Source of the DNA: Noviherbaspirillum cavernae
Lineage (GTDB): Bacteria > Pseudomonadota > Gammaproteobacteria > Burkholderiales > Burkholderiaceae_D
Direction of reading: 5' to 3'
DNA length: 64,000 bases
Assembly (NCBI RefSeq): GCF_003590875.1
Contig: NZ_QYUN01000002.1
Coordinates: forward strand, 744,001-808,000
A program made the position numbers and the translations under genes. The notes under the pieces are model-generated. The model did not search any database, was not told the DNA's origin, and saw only the letters and a list, made by a program, of their open reading frames with translations. Shown here in pieces: positions 31,827-40,934 of this stretch. Each line of letters begins with the position of its first letter. The first letter of the stretch is position 1.

Positions 31827-32135
31827 TTATTCGTGGTGCTCGATGCCGCCTTCTTTCGGTTTGAACTGCTTGTCGCTGATACGGAATTTTTCGCGACGAT
31901 CACCCATGAGGGTGCGCAAATCCTTGATGCTGAGGTCGCTGACTTCATGCATGCGGATGAGCAATGATGCACCAACCGGCAGCCTGCGATGGCGAATCTT
32001 GCTGATGACAGGCGGTGCGACTTCAAGTGCTCTTGACAAAGCGGCATCATTTTTGAGATTGAGTTTCTCGATGAGCGCGTCCAGCAGGTTGTTGGGATCG
32101 TAAGCGACTTGATCCGCGAGTCGTGTGCTGTTCAT
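31827..32135 (-). CDS. Small helix-turn-helix DNA-binding protein
   Basis: A roughly 102-residue protein with a helix-turn-helix in LNLKNDAALSRALEVAPPVI followed by SKIRHRRLPVGASLLIRMHE, which resembles the Cro/C1 fold without being a textbook case. The tail MGDRREKFRISDKQFKPK is basic. Similar short proteins are common in Oxalobacteraceae, but I know of no function. Starts at 32159 and 32183 are in frame; 32135 (MNSTRLA) matches the compact form. The gene is convergent with cysM, 29 bases away, and could regulate through the palindrome at 32418, which lies upstream of it. Confidence 0.7.
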   Translation of the reverse strand: MNSTRLADQVAYDPNNLLDALIEKLNLKNDAALSRALEVAPPVISKIRHRRLPVGASLLIRMHEVSDLSIKDLRTLMGDRREKFRISDKQFKPKEGGIEHHE

Positions 32136-32183
32136 GGCATTGCCTGGTTGGGTTGTCATAATCTTGGTAGTTCCATATTGCAA

Positions 32184-32603
32184 GTTATTGTACAGGGAAA
32201 ACGCTTAAGGCTTGGCTTGGAGCATTTTCAGAAGAGCAACATTTTCAAATCGGCAATAGCAGTAAAATTACCAATTGTTGTTGCACATAAGAAATATTTT
32301 AAAACAATTCCGAAAATGCGGCAGAAGCCCAAAAAATGGAATGTTTGCATCAGTTACCCGCCTGCCAACGTTTCTCGCTCATTGCCGTTATAAGTAGTGC
32401 GTCTCGCAATAAAAATCATGCATATCGATATGCATATTCAACATTCGCGTAAATTGCATTTATTCAATTGAATTTTAACCAGCGGTTTTGATTCGATTTT
32501 GAGAATTCGCAATTTCAATGGCGAGATGATGTGCCAACCATTTCCTTGTCATGACAGGCATTGCATGACAAGACGATTAGCTTTTGGAGCAATTGCTTAA
32601 CTA
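32184..32603. other. AT-rich intergenic region with palindrome
   Basis: About 420 bases, far richer in A and T than neighbouring genes, with no protein-like frame. It contains a perfect 18-bp palindrome at 32418-32435 (ATGCATATCGATATGCAT) and must hold the promoter of the small helix-turn-helix gene. No further RNA gene or terminator is evident. Confidence 0.5.
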
Positions 32604-33200
32604 TTAGTTCGTTGGCTCGTCGTTTCTGTTCTCGGGTTTTCTGGCGACTCCAAGGCGTTGCCATCCGTCTGCACCAAGCTGGCGCATGGTTTGCATATTC
32701 CTTTCAAAAATTTCGGATGCATCCGGGAAAGCCGCAACGGCGCGTTCGACGCTGGCTTCGCGCAGCAAATGCAGCATCGGATAAGGCGAGCGGTTGGTAT
32801 GGTTCTCGATATCGTCTGCGGCAGTGCCTGCAAATTGATAGTCAGGATGGAAACTGGCTATCTGGATGTCGCCGGCGAGTCCAAGTTCATCGATAGTGGC
32901 GTCGACCACATCCAGGAAATCGTTGTAGTCGAGAAAATCGTTCAGCACCTGCGGGTGGATCAGCAGCGTCGTGTCGATCTGATCCGGATCGGCTGCTGCC
33001 AGCGTGCGTAGTTCCGAAACAAGATCGGCCTGCAACTCTTCAGCGCTTTGTGCCGCGCTGACCGCGTAGCGGATCTGATTCTTGATGTGGACAGCCTTGG
33101 CAAACGGACAGAGATTCAGTCCGATCACCGCCTTCTCAAGCCATACTCGGGTTGCCGCGATAAATTCATTGTTGGCGCTGATGCCGGATTGCGTTTGCAT
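32604..33200 (-). CDS. DUF1415 family protein
   Basis: The 198-residue soluble protein matches DUF1415, a proteobacterial family with no assigned function. The N-terminal TRVWLEKAVIGLNLCPFAKA contains the conserved Cys-Pro; FHPDYQFAGTAADDIENHTN and RSPYPMLHLLREASVERA are typical. The conserved His and Cys suggest metal or redox chemistry, but this is a guess. The last residues (ARKPENRNDEPTN) are variable. It stands alone, divergent from yaeQ. Confidence 0.9.
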   Translation of the reverse strand: MQTQSGISANNEFIAATRVWLEKAVIGLNLCPFAKAVHIKNQIRYAVSAAQSAEELQADLVSELRTLAAADPDQIDTTLLIHPQVLNDFLDYNDFLDVVDATIDELGLAGDIQIASFHPDYQFAGTAADDIENHTNRSPYPMLHLLREASVERAVAAFPDASEIFERNMQTMRQLGADGWQRLGVARKPENRNDEPTN

Positions 33201-33352
33201 GGTGATTTCCGTTATTGTTCACGCCGTGCCGATTTGGCGTGCCGGCGGCAAGACTGCATTATGCAATCATTCCCGATGCCGGCTTTCCTGCAGAAGCAGT
33301 TTTCAACTCATATATTCAAGTGTGCCCGGACAAGAGCCGGCCGCGATTTACC

Positions 33353-33910
33353 ATGGCACTGAAAGCAACCATTTTCAAAGCAGACCTGCAGATCGCCGAC
33401 ATGGATCGGCACTATTACGCCGACCACGCATTGACGATCGCGCGCCATCCTTCGGAAACCGATGAGCGCATGATGGTGCGCCTGCTGGCATTCGCTCTGC
33501 ATGCGAATGACGCGCTTGCATTCGGCAAGGGGTTGAGTGCGGACGATGAACCCGACCTGTGGCAAAAGGATTTGACCGGTGCGATCGATCTCTGGATCGA
33601 TGTCGGCCAACCCGATGAAAAAAGCATTCTCAAAGCCTGTGGCCGCTCGGAGCAGGTGATCGTCTACAGCTACAGCGCCACGAGCGGCATCTGGTGGAAT
33701 CAGATTGCCGGCAAAGTCGCGCGTGCCAGGAATCTGTGGGTGCGCAACCTGCCGCAGGATGCCAGTCTCGCGCTGGCAAAACTGGCACAGCGCACGATGC
33801 GCCTGCAATGCACGATCCAGGACGGTCAGGTATGGCTGACGGACGGCGCGGAGACGGTGCAGATCGAGTTTGCGACGCTGAAGCCGTTACAGGGTGACTC
33901 TGTGCGTTAA
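33353..33910 (+). CDS. yaeQ: YaeQ family protein
   Basis: The 185-residue protein matches YaeQ throughout (MALKATIFKADLQIADMDRHYY, HPSETDERMMVRLLAFALHA, ILKACGRSEQVIVYSYSATS, VWLTDGAETVQIE). Structures of the family show a PD-(D/E)XK nuclease-like fold. E. coli YaeQ was once linked to RfaH suppression, but the cellular role is unsettled. The start at 33353 gives the family N-terminus. The stop codon lies in a 14-bp tandem duplication. Confidence 0.93.
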   Translation: MALKATIFKADLQIADMDRHYYADHALTIARHPSETDERMMVRLLAFALHANDALAFGKGLSADDEPDLWQKDLTGAIDLWIDVGQPDEKSILKACGRSEQVIVYSYSATSGIWWNQIAGKVARARNLWVRNLPQDASLALAKLAQRTMRLQCTIQDGQVWLTDGAETVQIEFATLKPLQGDSVR

Positions 33911-33933
33911 CGCAGAAGAGTTAACGCAGAAGA
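33906..33933. repeat. Two tandem 14-bp copies at the yaeQ stop
   Basis: GTTAACGCAGAAGA is repeated exactly, end to end, at 33906-33919 and 33920-33933. The first copy contains the yaeQ stop codon, so the duplication does not alter the protein. It looks like a slippage duplication. Confidence 0.7.
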
Positions 33934-33974
33934 TGGGATCACCTATCCAGTCCGTCGGGTCAGGGGATTGGCAG

Positions 33975-35963
33975 TCATGCGTCTTCCCGCAGCCGCCACA
34001 GGCGCAGCGCGACGTGTATCTCAAGAGCGCGGTTTCCTTCGTTCCAGTTTCCGAGGAGCGCATTGATCGCATCGAGTCTCTGTCGCAATGTGTTGATATG
34101 GATGTTTTGCTCGCTCGCCGCAGCGCGCGCGTTGTGGCCGTGGTCCAGATAGGAAAGCAGTGTGCGGGCCAGTTCCGTCTTGCGTTGCTTGCCTTCCTGG
34201 TAAAGCTTGCCAAGGGCCGATGACATAAAGGCGTCGATATCCTCGGCGCTGCGCTTCTCGAACAGGAACGCGTAGAGCGTCAATTCCTGTTCAAGATAAA
34301 TCGACCCGGCGCGGCCGAGCGCATTCAGCGTGGACAGGCAGCGTATCATCGACTGGTAGCACTCGGGCAGTGCAGTGGCCTGCGCCACGGGTTTGGAGAT
34401 GATCCCGGTGACGGGCTGGCGAACTTCCCTGCCGATGAAAAGCTGCAATGCCTTCCGCAGTTCACCATGTGTCGTCATGCCGGAAACAAGCACAATGGCG
34501 CCGTCGATTTCATCGAACAAGGTGTTGGCAATCCGAAAGGAAGCCTGCATCTTCTTCAGCATATAACTGCTCTTGCCGTCTTCCGTTTGTATCACGGCAA
34601 GACAGAGAGGTTTGGACAGCCGCAGGCCATGGTGTGCAGCCTGTTCCGACAACCTGGCGAGATTGTGCTGGGGATTGCTCAGGAGGCCGCGAAAGATCGC
34701 CGGGATCTCCTGCCTTGCGGCGTAGTCGCTGCGTTCCTGCGAAAGCAGCACCACGCCGGTGACCATGGAACTGCGTTCGAAAATGCGCACCGCAAGCTCG
34801 TTCAGCTCGCGTGCAGTGCGGATGACCAGGCCGCCGAGAAGGCCACGGTTGCCGACGACGGCTGACACGCGACAGGTCTCGGCGGGCGTCGCAAACGCAG
34901 TCACCGAGCGGCCGATCATCCTGCTCTCGACGAGCGCTGCGTGTATCTTGTCCTGGTGCGTATTCAGCACCGCTTGCGCCCGCGGCTCGCCATGATCTTT
35001 GTCGACAGGTTCGAAGGCGTCGGCGGTGGATGCGCAAATCAGCTGTTCGCCTTCGTCGATCACACTGACATGGCCTTCGAGCATGTTCGCCGCCATCTCG
35101 CAAATGTCCTTCAATCCGCCGCCTCTCGCAACGAGCGAAGTCAGTTGCTCGTGCGCCTCGGCTGCAATTTGCGTGTCGGCGGTTTGCTTCTTGAGCAGCG
35201 CGTTGGCGTCGCCAGCCTGCTTGAGCGCGATCCGGGTCTGCTCGAACAGGCGGGCGTTTTCGATTGCGACCGAGGCGTGGGCGGCAAGGGTGGAGAGGAT
35301 CGACATCTCCCATGCGTTGTAGGAGCGCACATAGCGGTCGCCGACGAACAGCACGCCGGTCACATCGCTGCCCGACAGCAGCGGGACGCCGAGAATGGAC
35401 TTGATGCCTTCTTCGGTGACTGCCGTATCGATGGGGGCGGCATGCGAAAACCGGGGGTCCTTGCCGTATTCCGCCGAACTGTAGGGCGACTTGTTCCGCG
35501 CGACGTAGCCGCAGATCCCGACGTCATGAGGAACGCGTATCTTCTTGAAATTCTCCGAGAACGCGCCGTCTGTCGCGCGCACATAGAAGTCGCCCTGTTC
35601 CCTGTCATGGATGGACAGATAGCCGATGTCGGCACCCATCAGCTTGCGCGCGCGCTGGACGATCGCCTGCAGGGCGCGGTCGAGGTCGCGAATCGCGGTG
35701 AGATCATGGGCCGTCTCGATGACGGCGTTCAAGCCGCGTTCGCGCTGCTGATAGTCCTCGAATCGCTCGCGTATCGTCATGGCCATTTGCACGCTCTGGA
35801 GCAGGAACTCGCGGCCGGCCGTGTCTTGCGATGCCGCGGCTATGCGCTCTTGCAGGCGGGCGAACGCTTCTTTCCCGGCGTTCTGGTAGAGGAGGGTGAC
35901 GATTTCCTTCCCGAGTGCGGTGTCGTTCGCCGACTCGCGATGCGGAGGTGGCTGATTCATCAT
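33975..35963 (-). CDS. GAF-domain PucR/CdaR-type transcriptional regulator
   Basis: A 662-residue regulator. After about 50 N-terminal residues comes a GAF-type sensory domain (about residues 70-220: LDRALQAIVQRARKLMGADI, then GYVARNKSPY, VTGVLFVGDRYVRSYNAWEM), a coiled helix and a central region (about 270-440). A PucR-like GGDEF-related part follows, then a C-terminal helix-turn-helix (TLLSYLDHGHNARAAASEQN, then IHINTLRQRLDAINALLG). Such proteins activate catabolic genes in response to a ligand. It is divergent from the HMG-CoA reductase gene across 330 bases and is its likely activator. The start is ATG 35963 or 35960, behind AGGCAGG; a TTG at 35984 is less likely. Confidence 0.85.
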   Translation of the reverse strand: MMNQPPPHRESANDTALGKEIVTLLYQNAGKEAFARLQERIAAASQDTAGREFLLQSVQMAMTIRERFEDYQQRERGLNAVIETAHDLTAIRDLDRALQAIVQRARKLMGADIGYLSIHDREQGDFYVRATDGAFSENFKKIRVPHDVGICGYVARNKSPYSSAEYGKDPRFSHAAPIDTAVTEEGIKSILGVPLLSGSDVTGVLFVGDRYVRSYNAWEMSILSTLAAHASVAIENARLFEQTRIALKQAGDANALLKKQTADTQIAAEAHEQLTSLVARGGGLKDICEMAANMLEGHVSVIDEGEQLICASTADAFEPVDKDHGEPRAQAVLNTHQDKIHAALVESRMIGRSVTAFATPAETCRVSAVVGNRGLLGGLVIRTARELNELAVRIFERSSMVTGVVLLSQERSDYAARQEIPAIFRGLLSNPQHNLARLSEQAAHHGLRLSKPLCLAVIQTEDGKSSYMLKKMQASFRIANTLFDEIDGAIVLVSGMTTHGELRKALQLFIGREVRQPVTGIISKPVAQATALPECYQSMIRCLSTLNALGRAGSIYLEQELTLYAFLFEKRSAEDIDAFMSSALGKLYQEGKQRKTELARTLLSYLDHGHNARAAASEQNIHINTLRQRLDAINALLGNWNEGNRALEIHVALRLWRLREDA

Positions 35964-36180
35964 TGCCTGCCTTTCACTGTTCAAGTTGATGACTTCTTCT
36001 GCGTTGCAGCAATATCTGTGCGAGATCGGGCGATCTCGACAGCATGGGCGCCGTAAAAATCCCCTTCAAATTCAGGCATATCCATTCATGGTCTGTCGGT
36101 TTTTGCGCGTATTGAGCACAGCAGCATCTGGCACGTCCGCCTCGCGAAGCTTGAAAATAATCACATGAAATTATCGGAAA

Positions 36181-36199
36181 TATGTGCGAATAACACATA
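36181..36199. promoter_or_regulatory. Inverted repeat TATGTG-N7-CACATA in divergent promoter region
   Basis: The 6-bp arms around 7 bases lie in the AT-rich centre of the 330-base gap between the GAF/PucR regulator and mvaA, about 95 bases before the mvaA start. It is a candidate binding site of that regulator. Nothing else in the gap looks like a gene. Confidence 0.4.
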
Positions 36200-36292
36200 G
36201 TGTGCCAGCTGTTCGGCCACTAGACTCTTCTGAAACATCAAGCCGCGCACTTCCCGGTGCGAAAGGCTTGGCCAACCTCAGGAGACATGCAA

Positions 36293-37573
36293 ATGACAGT
36301 CGATTCGCGATTGCCCAACTTTCGCGCGCTTGAACCGGCGCAACGCCTCAATGAAATCGTTGACAAGGCCGGGTTGAGCGCCGACGAGCGTGCGCTGCTT
36401 GCCGAGTCGGGCGCGCTGCCGCTCGAGACCGCAAACGGCATGATCGAGAACGTGATCGGCAAGTTCGAACTGCCGTACGCGGTGGCCGGCTACTTCCAGA
36501 TCAATGGCCGCGATGTGCTGGTGCCGATGGTTGTCGAGGAGCCTTCCGTCGTTGCAGCGGCGTCCTACATGGCCAAATTGATTCGCGAATCGGGCGGCTT
36601 CCAGACCTCGAGCACCGGCCCGCTGATGCGCGCCCAGGTGCAGATCATGGGCCTGGCCGATCCATTCGGTGCGCGGCATGCATTGCTCAACAAGCGGCAG
36701 GAGATCATCGACATCGCCAACAGCCGCGACAAGGTCCTGATCGGTCTGGGCGGCGGCTGCAGGGATATCGAAGTGCATGTCTTCCCGGAAACGCCGCGCG
36801 GGCCGATGGTGGTCATGCACCTCATCGTGGATGTACGCGATGCGATGGGCGCCAACACCGTCAACACGATGGCCGAAGCGGTCGCAAGCCGCGTCGAAGC
36901 AATCACCGGCGGCAAGGTACGGCTGCGCATCCTTTCCAACCTCGCGGATCTGCGATTGGCGCGGGCGCGCGTGCAGGTCTCTGCCGCGCAGCTCGACAGC
37001 AAGGACTACAGCGGACATGAAGTCATCAACGGGATCGTCGACGCCTACACCTTTGCCGCAGTCGATCCCTATCGCGCCGCCACTCACAACAAGGGCATCA
37101 TGAACGGCATCGATCCGGTCATCATCGCGACCGGCAACGACTGGCGCGCGGTCGAGGCGGGCGCACATGCCTATGCCTGCCGCAATGGCAGCTACACGTC
37201 GCTGACAACCTGGGAGATATCCGCGAGCGGCGACCTGGTCGGCACGATAGAGATGCCGATGCCGGTCGGCCTGGTGGGCGGGGCGACCAAGACGCATCCG
37301 CTGGCAAGGCTGTCGCTGAAGATCATGCAAACCACGTCGGCGCAGGACCTGGCGGAAGTCGCGGTTGCGGTCGGTCTGGCGCAGAACATGGGGGCGCTCC
37401 GTGCGCTCGCCACTGAAGGCATTCAGCGCGGGCACATGGCGCTGCACGCGCGCAATATCGCGATCGCGGCGGGTGCGAAGGGCAGGGATATCGACCGGGT
37501 GGTACGCACGATGGTGGCGGCGAAGGATGTGCGGGTCGATTTTGCGGTCAAGATTCTGGAAGAAGGTAAGTAG
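36293..37573 (+). CDS. mvaA: Hydroxymethylglutaryl-CoA reductase, degradative (class II)
   Basis: A 426-residue class II HMG-CoA reductase, the type that oxidises mevalonate to HMG-CoA with NAD in mevalonate-using bacteria such as Pseudomonas mevalonii. Residues expected for catalysis are in [14 protein letters not shown] (Glu), [14 protein letters not shown] (Lys, Asp) and [12 protein letters not shown] (His near the C-terminus). [20 protein letters not shown] is the dinucleotide-site helix. ATG 36293 lies 8 bases past AGGAG and is preferred to 36287 and 36257. A GAF/PucR regulator is divergent and a binding protein follows. No HMG-CoA lyase or acetoacetate gene lies in the window, so the direction of the pathway is inferred. 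Confidence 0.92.
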   Translation: MTVDSRLPNFRALEPAQRLNEIVDKAGLSADERALLAESGALPLETANGMIENVIGKFELPYAVAGYFQINGRDVLVPMVVEEPSVVAAASYMAKLIRESGGFQTSSTGPLMRAQVQIMGLADPFGARHALLNKRQEIIDIANSRDKVLIGLGGGCRDIEVHVFPETPRGPMVVMHLIVDVRDAMGANTVNTMAEAVASRVEAITGGKVRLRILSNLADLRLARARVQVSAAQLDSKDYSGHEVINGIVDAYTFAAVDPYRAATHNKGIMNGIDPVIIATGNDWRAVEAGAHAYACRNGSYTSLTTWEISASGDLVGTIEMPMPVGLVGGATKTHPLARLSLKIMQTTSAQDLAEVAVAVGLAQNMGALRALATEGIQRGHMALHARNIAIAAGAKGRDIDRVVRTMVAAKDVRVDFAVKILEEGK

Positions 37574-37685
37574 GGGCGGCACGCAAAGCCGTCGGCAGCA
37601 ACGAATCACACCGTCATCCGTTTTTGCTTCATATTGTTCGACAACAACAAAGGGCATCACGACAGCCCGATAACAGGAGATAACG

Positions 37686-38909
37686 ATGAAAATCCCGTTC
37701 CGCAATTCACTGACCACACTCGCTGCTGCGGCAACAATGCTTTGCCTCGTGTCGGCGCACGCGCAGGCGCAGTCCTCGAAGGAGCCGTTTCGCATCGGCT
37801 TTATCACCGACATGTCCGGTCCCTACGCGGACACGGATGGCGCGGGCGGCCTGGAAGCGATCAAGATGGCAGTGGAAGATGCGGGCGGCACGGTTCTGGG
37901 ACGCAAGATCGAGGTGCTGTCAGCCGACCATCAGAACAAGGCCGACACCGCCGCAGCGAGAACGCGCGAATGGATCGATCAGCAGGATCTCAAGATGCTG
38001 ATCGGCGGCGTGAATTCCGCTGCCGGTCTGGCGATGAACAAGGTCATCGCCGACAAGAAGCGTGTCTATTTCAATGTCGGCGCCGCGACCGCGCGCCTGA
38101 CGAACGAGGATTGCACGCCGTACACGATTCACTACGAGTACGACACTGTCGCGTTGGCCAAGGGCACGGGTTCGGCGGTCGTCGCCACAGGCGGCAAGGC
38201 CTGGTACTTCCTGGTGGCCGATTACGCGTTCGGCGCTTCGCTGTTCAACGACACCAGCGAAGTGGTGAAGGCCAGCGGCGGCACCGTGCTGGGATCGGTC
38301 AAGCATCCGCCCAATGCGAACGACATGTCCTCGTTCCTGCTGCAGGCGCAGGGATCCAAGGCGCAGGTGCTCGGACTGGCGAATGCGGGTGCCGACACCA
38401 TCAACTCGATCAAGGCTGCGAACGATTTCGGCTTGACCAGAAACATGAAGCTCGCAGGCCTGCTGATGACGATCAACGACATCCATGGACTCGGCTTGTC
38501 GGTGGCGCAGGACCTGATGATGACGGACAGCTGGTACTGGGACAAGGACGATGCGTCGCGCAAGTTTGCCAACCGCTTTTTCGCGAAGATGAAGAAGATG
38601 CCGAGTACGCATCAGGCCGCCGACTATTCGGTAACGGCAACCTACCTGAAGGCGGTGAATGCCGCCGGCACCGATGATGCCGACAAGGTCATGGCCGAGC
38701 TGAAGAAGATGAAGCTGGACGACTTCTACGCCAAGGGCTACATCCGCCAGGATGGCCGTTACATCCACGACATGTACCTGATGCGGGTGAAGACGCCGGC
38801 CGAGTCGAAGAAGCCGTGGGACTATCTGAAAACGGTTGCCACCATTCCGGGCGAGGAGGCGTTCACCAAGCTGGCGGATTCGAAATGCGCGCTGGTGAAG
38901 AAGCAGTAA
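37686..38909 (+). CDS. ABC transporter substrate-binding protein (branched-chain amino acid type)
   Basis: The 407-residue periplasmic binding protein has a signal peptide (residues 1-32, ending HAQAQ) and belongs to the LivJ/Peripla_BP_6 family. FRIGFITDMSGPYADTDGAGGLEAIKMAVEDAGG is the typical first domain edge (about residues 37-70); YFLVADYAFGAS and HQAADYSVTATYLKAV follow. AGGAG precedes the ATG. Being 112 bases after mvaA, it may supply mevalonate or a related acid, but the ligand is a guess. Permease and ATPase genes are not adjacent. A GC-rich hairpin follows. Confidence 0.88.
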   Translation: MKIPFRNSLTTLAAAATMLCLVSAHAQAQSSKEPFRIGFITDMSGPYADTDGAGGLEAIKMAVEDAGGTVLGRKIEVLSADHQNKADTAAARTREWIDQQDLKMLIGGVNSAAGLAMNKVIADKKRVYFNVGAATARLTNEDCTPYTIHYEYDTVALAKGTGSAVVATGGKAWYFLVADYAFGASLFNDTSEVVKASGGTVLGSVKHPPNANDMSSFLLQAQGSKAQVLGLANAGADTINSIKAANDFGLTRNMKLAGLLMTINDIHGLGLSVAQDLMMTDSWYWDKDDASRKFANRFFAKMKKMPSTHQAADYSVTATYLKAVNAAGTDDADKVMAELKKMKLDDFYAKGYIRQDGRYIHDMYLMRVKTPAESKKPWDYLKTVATIPGEEAFTKLADSKCALVKKQ

Positions 38910-38920
38910 AGACGGAAATG

Positions 38921-38943
38921 GCCGGAGCCGCGCAGGCTCCGGC
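38921..38943. terminator. Weak hairpin between convergent genes
   Basis: A 9-bp perfect stem (GCCGGAGCC / GGCTCCGGC) with a 5-base loop lies between the convergent binding-protein and DUF2026 genes. No T run follows on either strand, so termination would be weak or factor-assisted. Confidence 0.45.
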
Positions 38944-38972
38944 GCGTTGACGGCAAGCTGCCATCGGGCGGC

Positions 38973-39617
38973 TTACCAGGCGCCGACCAGCGAAATGCCG
39001 CTCAGTGTCATGCGTGTCTCGCTGCCGTCGTTGCGTGCCATCGACGCCTCTCGCGGGATATCCTTCGGCGGCTTCCTGTACCAGTGCGTGCACACATTCA
39101 GCAAGTCCGCCGCATCGTCCCTGGCGAAAAACTTCTCCAGAATTTCGCGAGTCAAGTCCACGTTCGGCAGCATGTAGAAGTCGCCCGGTTCGCGCATCAA
39201 CAGTGGCGAATCCGCCAGCGACTGCAGCGGTTTCTGGAACATCTTCCGCGCATGGTTTCCTGCAACGCCTCGCGCCTGCAGCGACTCGCGGAACAGCGGC
39301 GCCGTGAAATCGATGACGTGGCCGTCACACAGAATCCAGCAGTGAAATCCCTTGTCGGAACTGAGCGCATCATGCGCCGCATTGCGGTCGGCGAACGACA
39401 GAATGGTGCCGGCCGCATCGTCCATCCTGTAGAAAGCGGCGCCGGCGACGGGCTGGCACTTCTTCTTGTAGATCTGCTCGACCAGGTGCGCGCCGGCCAC
39501 GCTGAAAAAAACGGATGGATGCGGGGTGTCGGCGTCGGTCGCGTCGAGCACGGTTTTCAGGACGCGGAAAATGCGCTGGTAATCGGCCAGTGGAATCGGG
39601 GGACGGGGTGTTGGCAT
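38973..39617 (-). CDS. DUF2026 family protein
   Basis: The 214-residue soluble protein matches DUF2026 (PIPLADYQRIFRVLKTVLDA, HPSVFFSVAGAHLVEQIYKK, PVAGAAFYRMDDAAG, HCWILCDGHVIDFTAPLF). The Cys in HCWI and the VIDFTAP strand recall papain-like or transglutaminase-type folds, but I would not assign an activity. The start at 39617 (MPTPRPPIPLADYQ) is the family N-terminus; the frame open to 39779 crosses an inverted repeat. It stands alone. Confidence 0.85.
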   Translation of the reverse strand: MPTPRPPIPLADYQRIFRVLKTVLDATDADTPHPSVFFSVAGAHLVEQIYKKKCQPVAGAAFYRMDDAAGTILSFADRNAAHDALSSDKGFHCWILCDGHVIDFTAPLFRESLQARGVAGNHARKMFQKPLQSLADSPLLMREPGDFYMLPNVDLTREILEKFFARDDAADLLNVCTHWYRKPPKDIPREASMARNDGSETRMTLSGISLVGAW

Positions 39618-39701
39618 ACGGGCCTTGTTTTGGTATCGGTTCGTTGTTCGATGGCTTGGCGCGGGAACGTATTGGGGTAACGCATTCCAAACCTTGCGCT
39701 C

Positions 39702-39766
39702 GGCAGGGTGCGCCATGCGCACCAATGCGTGCGCCGGCGGTAATGGTGCGCATGGCGCACCCTGCC
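39702..39766. repeat. Perfect 23-bp inverted repeat
   Basis: The 23-bp arms, GGCAGGGTGCGCCATGCGCA with CCA (39702-39724) and the exact complement (39744-39766), flank a 19-base spacer. Short versions of this GGTGCGC motif are common intergenic repeats in Burkholderiales. It lies between the DUF2026 and MltB genes and could act as a terminator for either. Confidence 0.6.
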
Positions 39767-39809
39767 ATCCGCCTCGCATATTCTTGCGAAAAAACGTTTG
39801 CGCCCTTCC

Positions 39810-40934
39810 TTAGCGGCTGCGCGCTGTGCGTACCGCCTTCCCCAATTCGATTACCGACATCGCATAGAAGAAGCTGCGGTTGTATTGCGTGATGGCAAAG
39901 AAATTGGCCGCACCCAGCCAGTACTCGGTCGGTTCCTGCCCATTCTGCAGATCGACCAGGCCGAACTTCATGCCGGCCGGCGGTTCGACGCCGGGCGTCA
40001 CGCCGGCGGCCTTCAACTCATCGAGAGTGAATTTGGCTTCCAGTCCCTGGCCGATGAACATGTCCCAGCCGCGATTGCCTTCGCTCTCCGCAATTGTTGC
40101 GGGAAAGACCATCGGCTCGCCGCGTTGCCAGCCATGCTCGACCAGGAAGTGGGCAACGCTGCCGATGGCATCGACCGGCGAATTGCGCAGGTCGATCTTG
40201 CCGTCGCCGTCGAAGTCCACGGCGAATTTGCGGATGCTGCCGGGCATGAATTGCGGCCACCCGATCGCGCCCGCATAGGAGCCGTACAGCAAGAACGGAG
40301 CGATGCCCGATTCGCGCGCGAACAGCAGCGTGTTCTCCAGTTCGCCACGGAAGTAATTCATCCGCGCCTGACGCGTCGGCGTGTTGGGATAGTCGAATGC
40401 GAGTGTCGTGATCGCGTCCAGCACGCGGAAATTGCCGGTATTGCGGCCGTACACGGTTTCCACGCCGATGATGCCGACGATGATTTCGGCGGGGACGCCG
40501 TACTGCTCCTCTGCGCGTGCCAACGCATCCGTGTAGGTGCTCCAGAACGCGATGCCGGCATTGATGCGGACCGGTTCCACAAAGCGGGCGTGGTAGGCGC
40601 GCCAGTTTTTGGGTTTGCCGGGCGGTGCCGGTTTCATCAGTTGAATTGCGGTTTCCACATAACGCGTCTTCTGGAAGACCGCTTCAAGTTCGGCGCGATT
40701 GAAATCATGTCTGGCGACCATCTGGTCGATGAAGTCAGATACGTTTTTCCACTGGCTGAAATTGGTGAATTCACCGGCGTCGTCCTGTTTGACCGATGCC
40801 TTGCGTGCCTTGGCATTGCCTGCGGATTTTTCCGTGGCCGGCTTGGGACCTGCACAGGCGGTGGTCGAAACGGCAAGCAGGAGTGCGGAGAGGCAGGCTG
40901 CGTATTTGGGAAGCTTGGGGGAAATCATCGGCAT
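39810..40934 (-). CDS. mltB: Membrane-bound lytic murein transglycosylase B
   Basis: A 374-residue lipoprotein (lipobox STTAC, Cys about residue 27) that cleaves the glycan strand of peptidoglycan with formation of 1,6-anhydro ends. The catalytic Glu is in IVGIIGVETVYGRNTGNFRV (about residue 160). Family segments are TLAFDYPNTPTRQARMNYFR, SYAGAIGWPQFMPGSIRKFA and VDFDGDGKIDLRNSPVDAIGSVA. Its start overlaps the end of the TgpA gene, so it is the last gene of the MoxR-DUF58-TgpA operon. Start 40928 is also possible. Confidence 0.95.
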   Translation of the reverse strand: MPMISPKLPKYAACLSALLLAVSTTACAGPKPATEKSAGNAKARKASVKQDDAGEFTNFSQWKNVSDFIDQMVARHDFNRAELEAVFQKTRYVETAIQLMKPAPPGKPKNWRAYHARFVEPVRINAGIAFWSTYTDALARAEEQYGVPAEIIVGIIGVETVYGRNTGNFRVLDAITTLAFDYPNTPTRQARMNYFRGELENTLLFARESGIAPFLLYGSYAGAIGWPQFMPGSIRKFAVDFDGDGKIDLRNSPVDAIGSVAHFLVEHGWQRGEPMVFPATIAESEGNRGWDMFIGQGLEAKFTLDELKAAGVTPGVEPPAGMKFGLVDLQNGQEPTEYWLGAANFFAITQYNRSFFYAMSVIELGKAVRTARSR

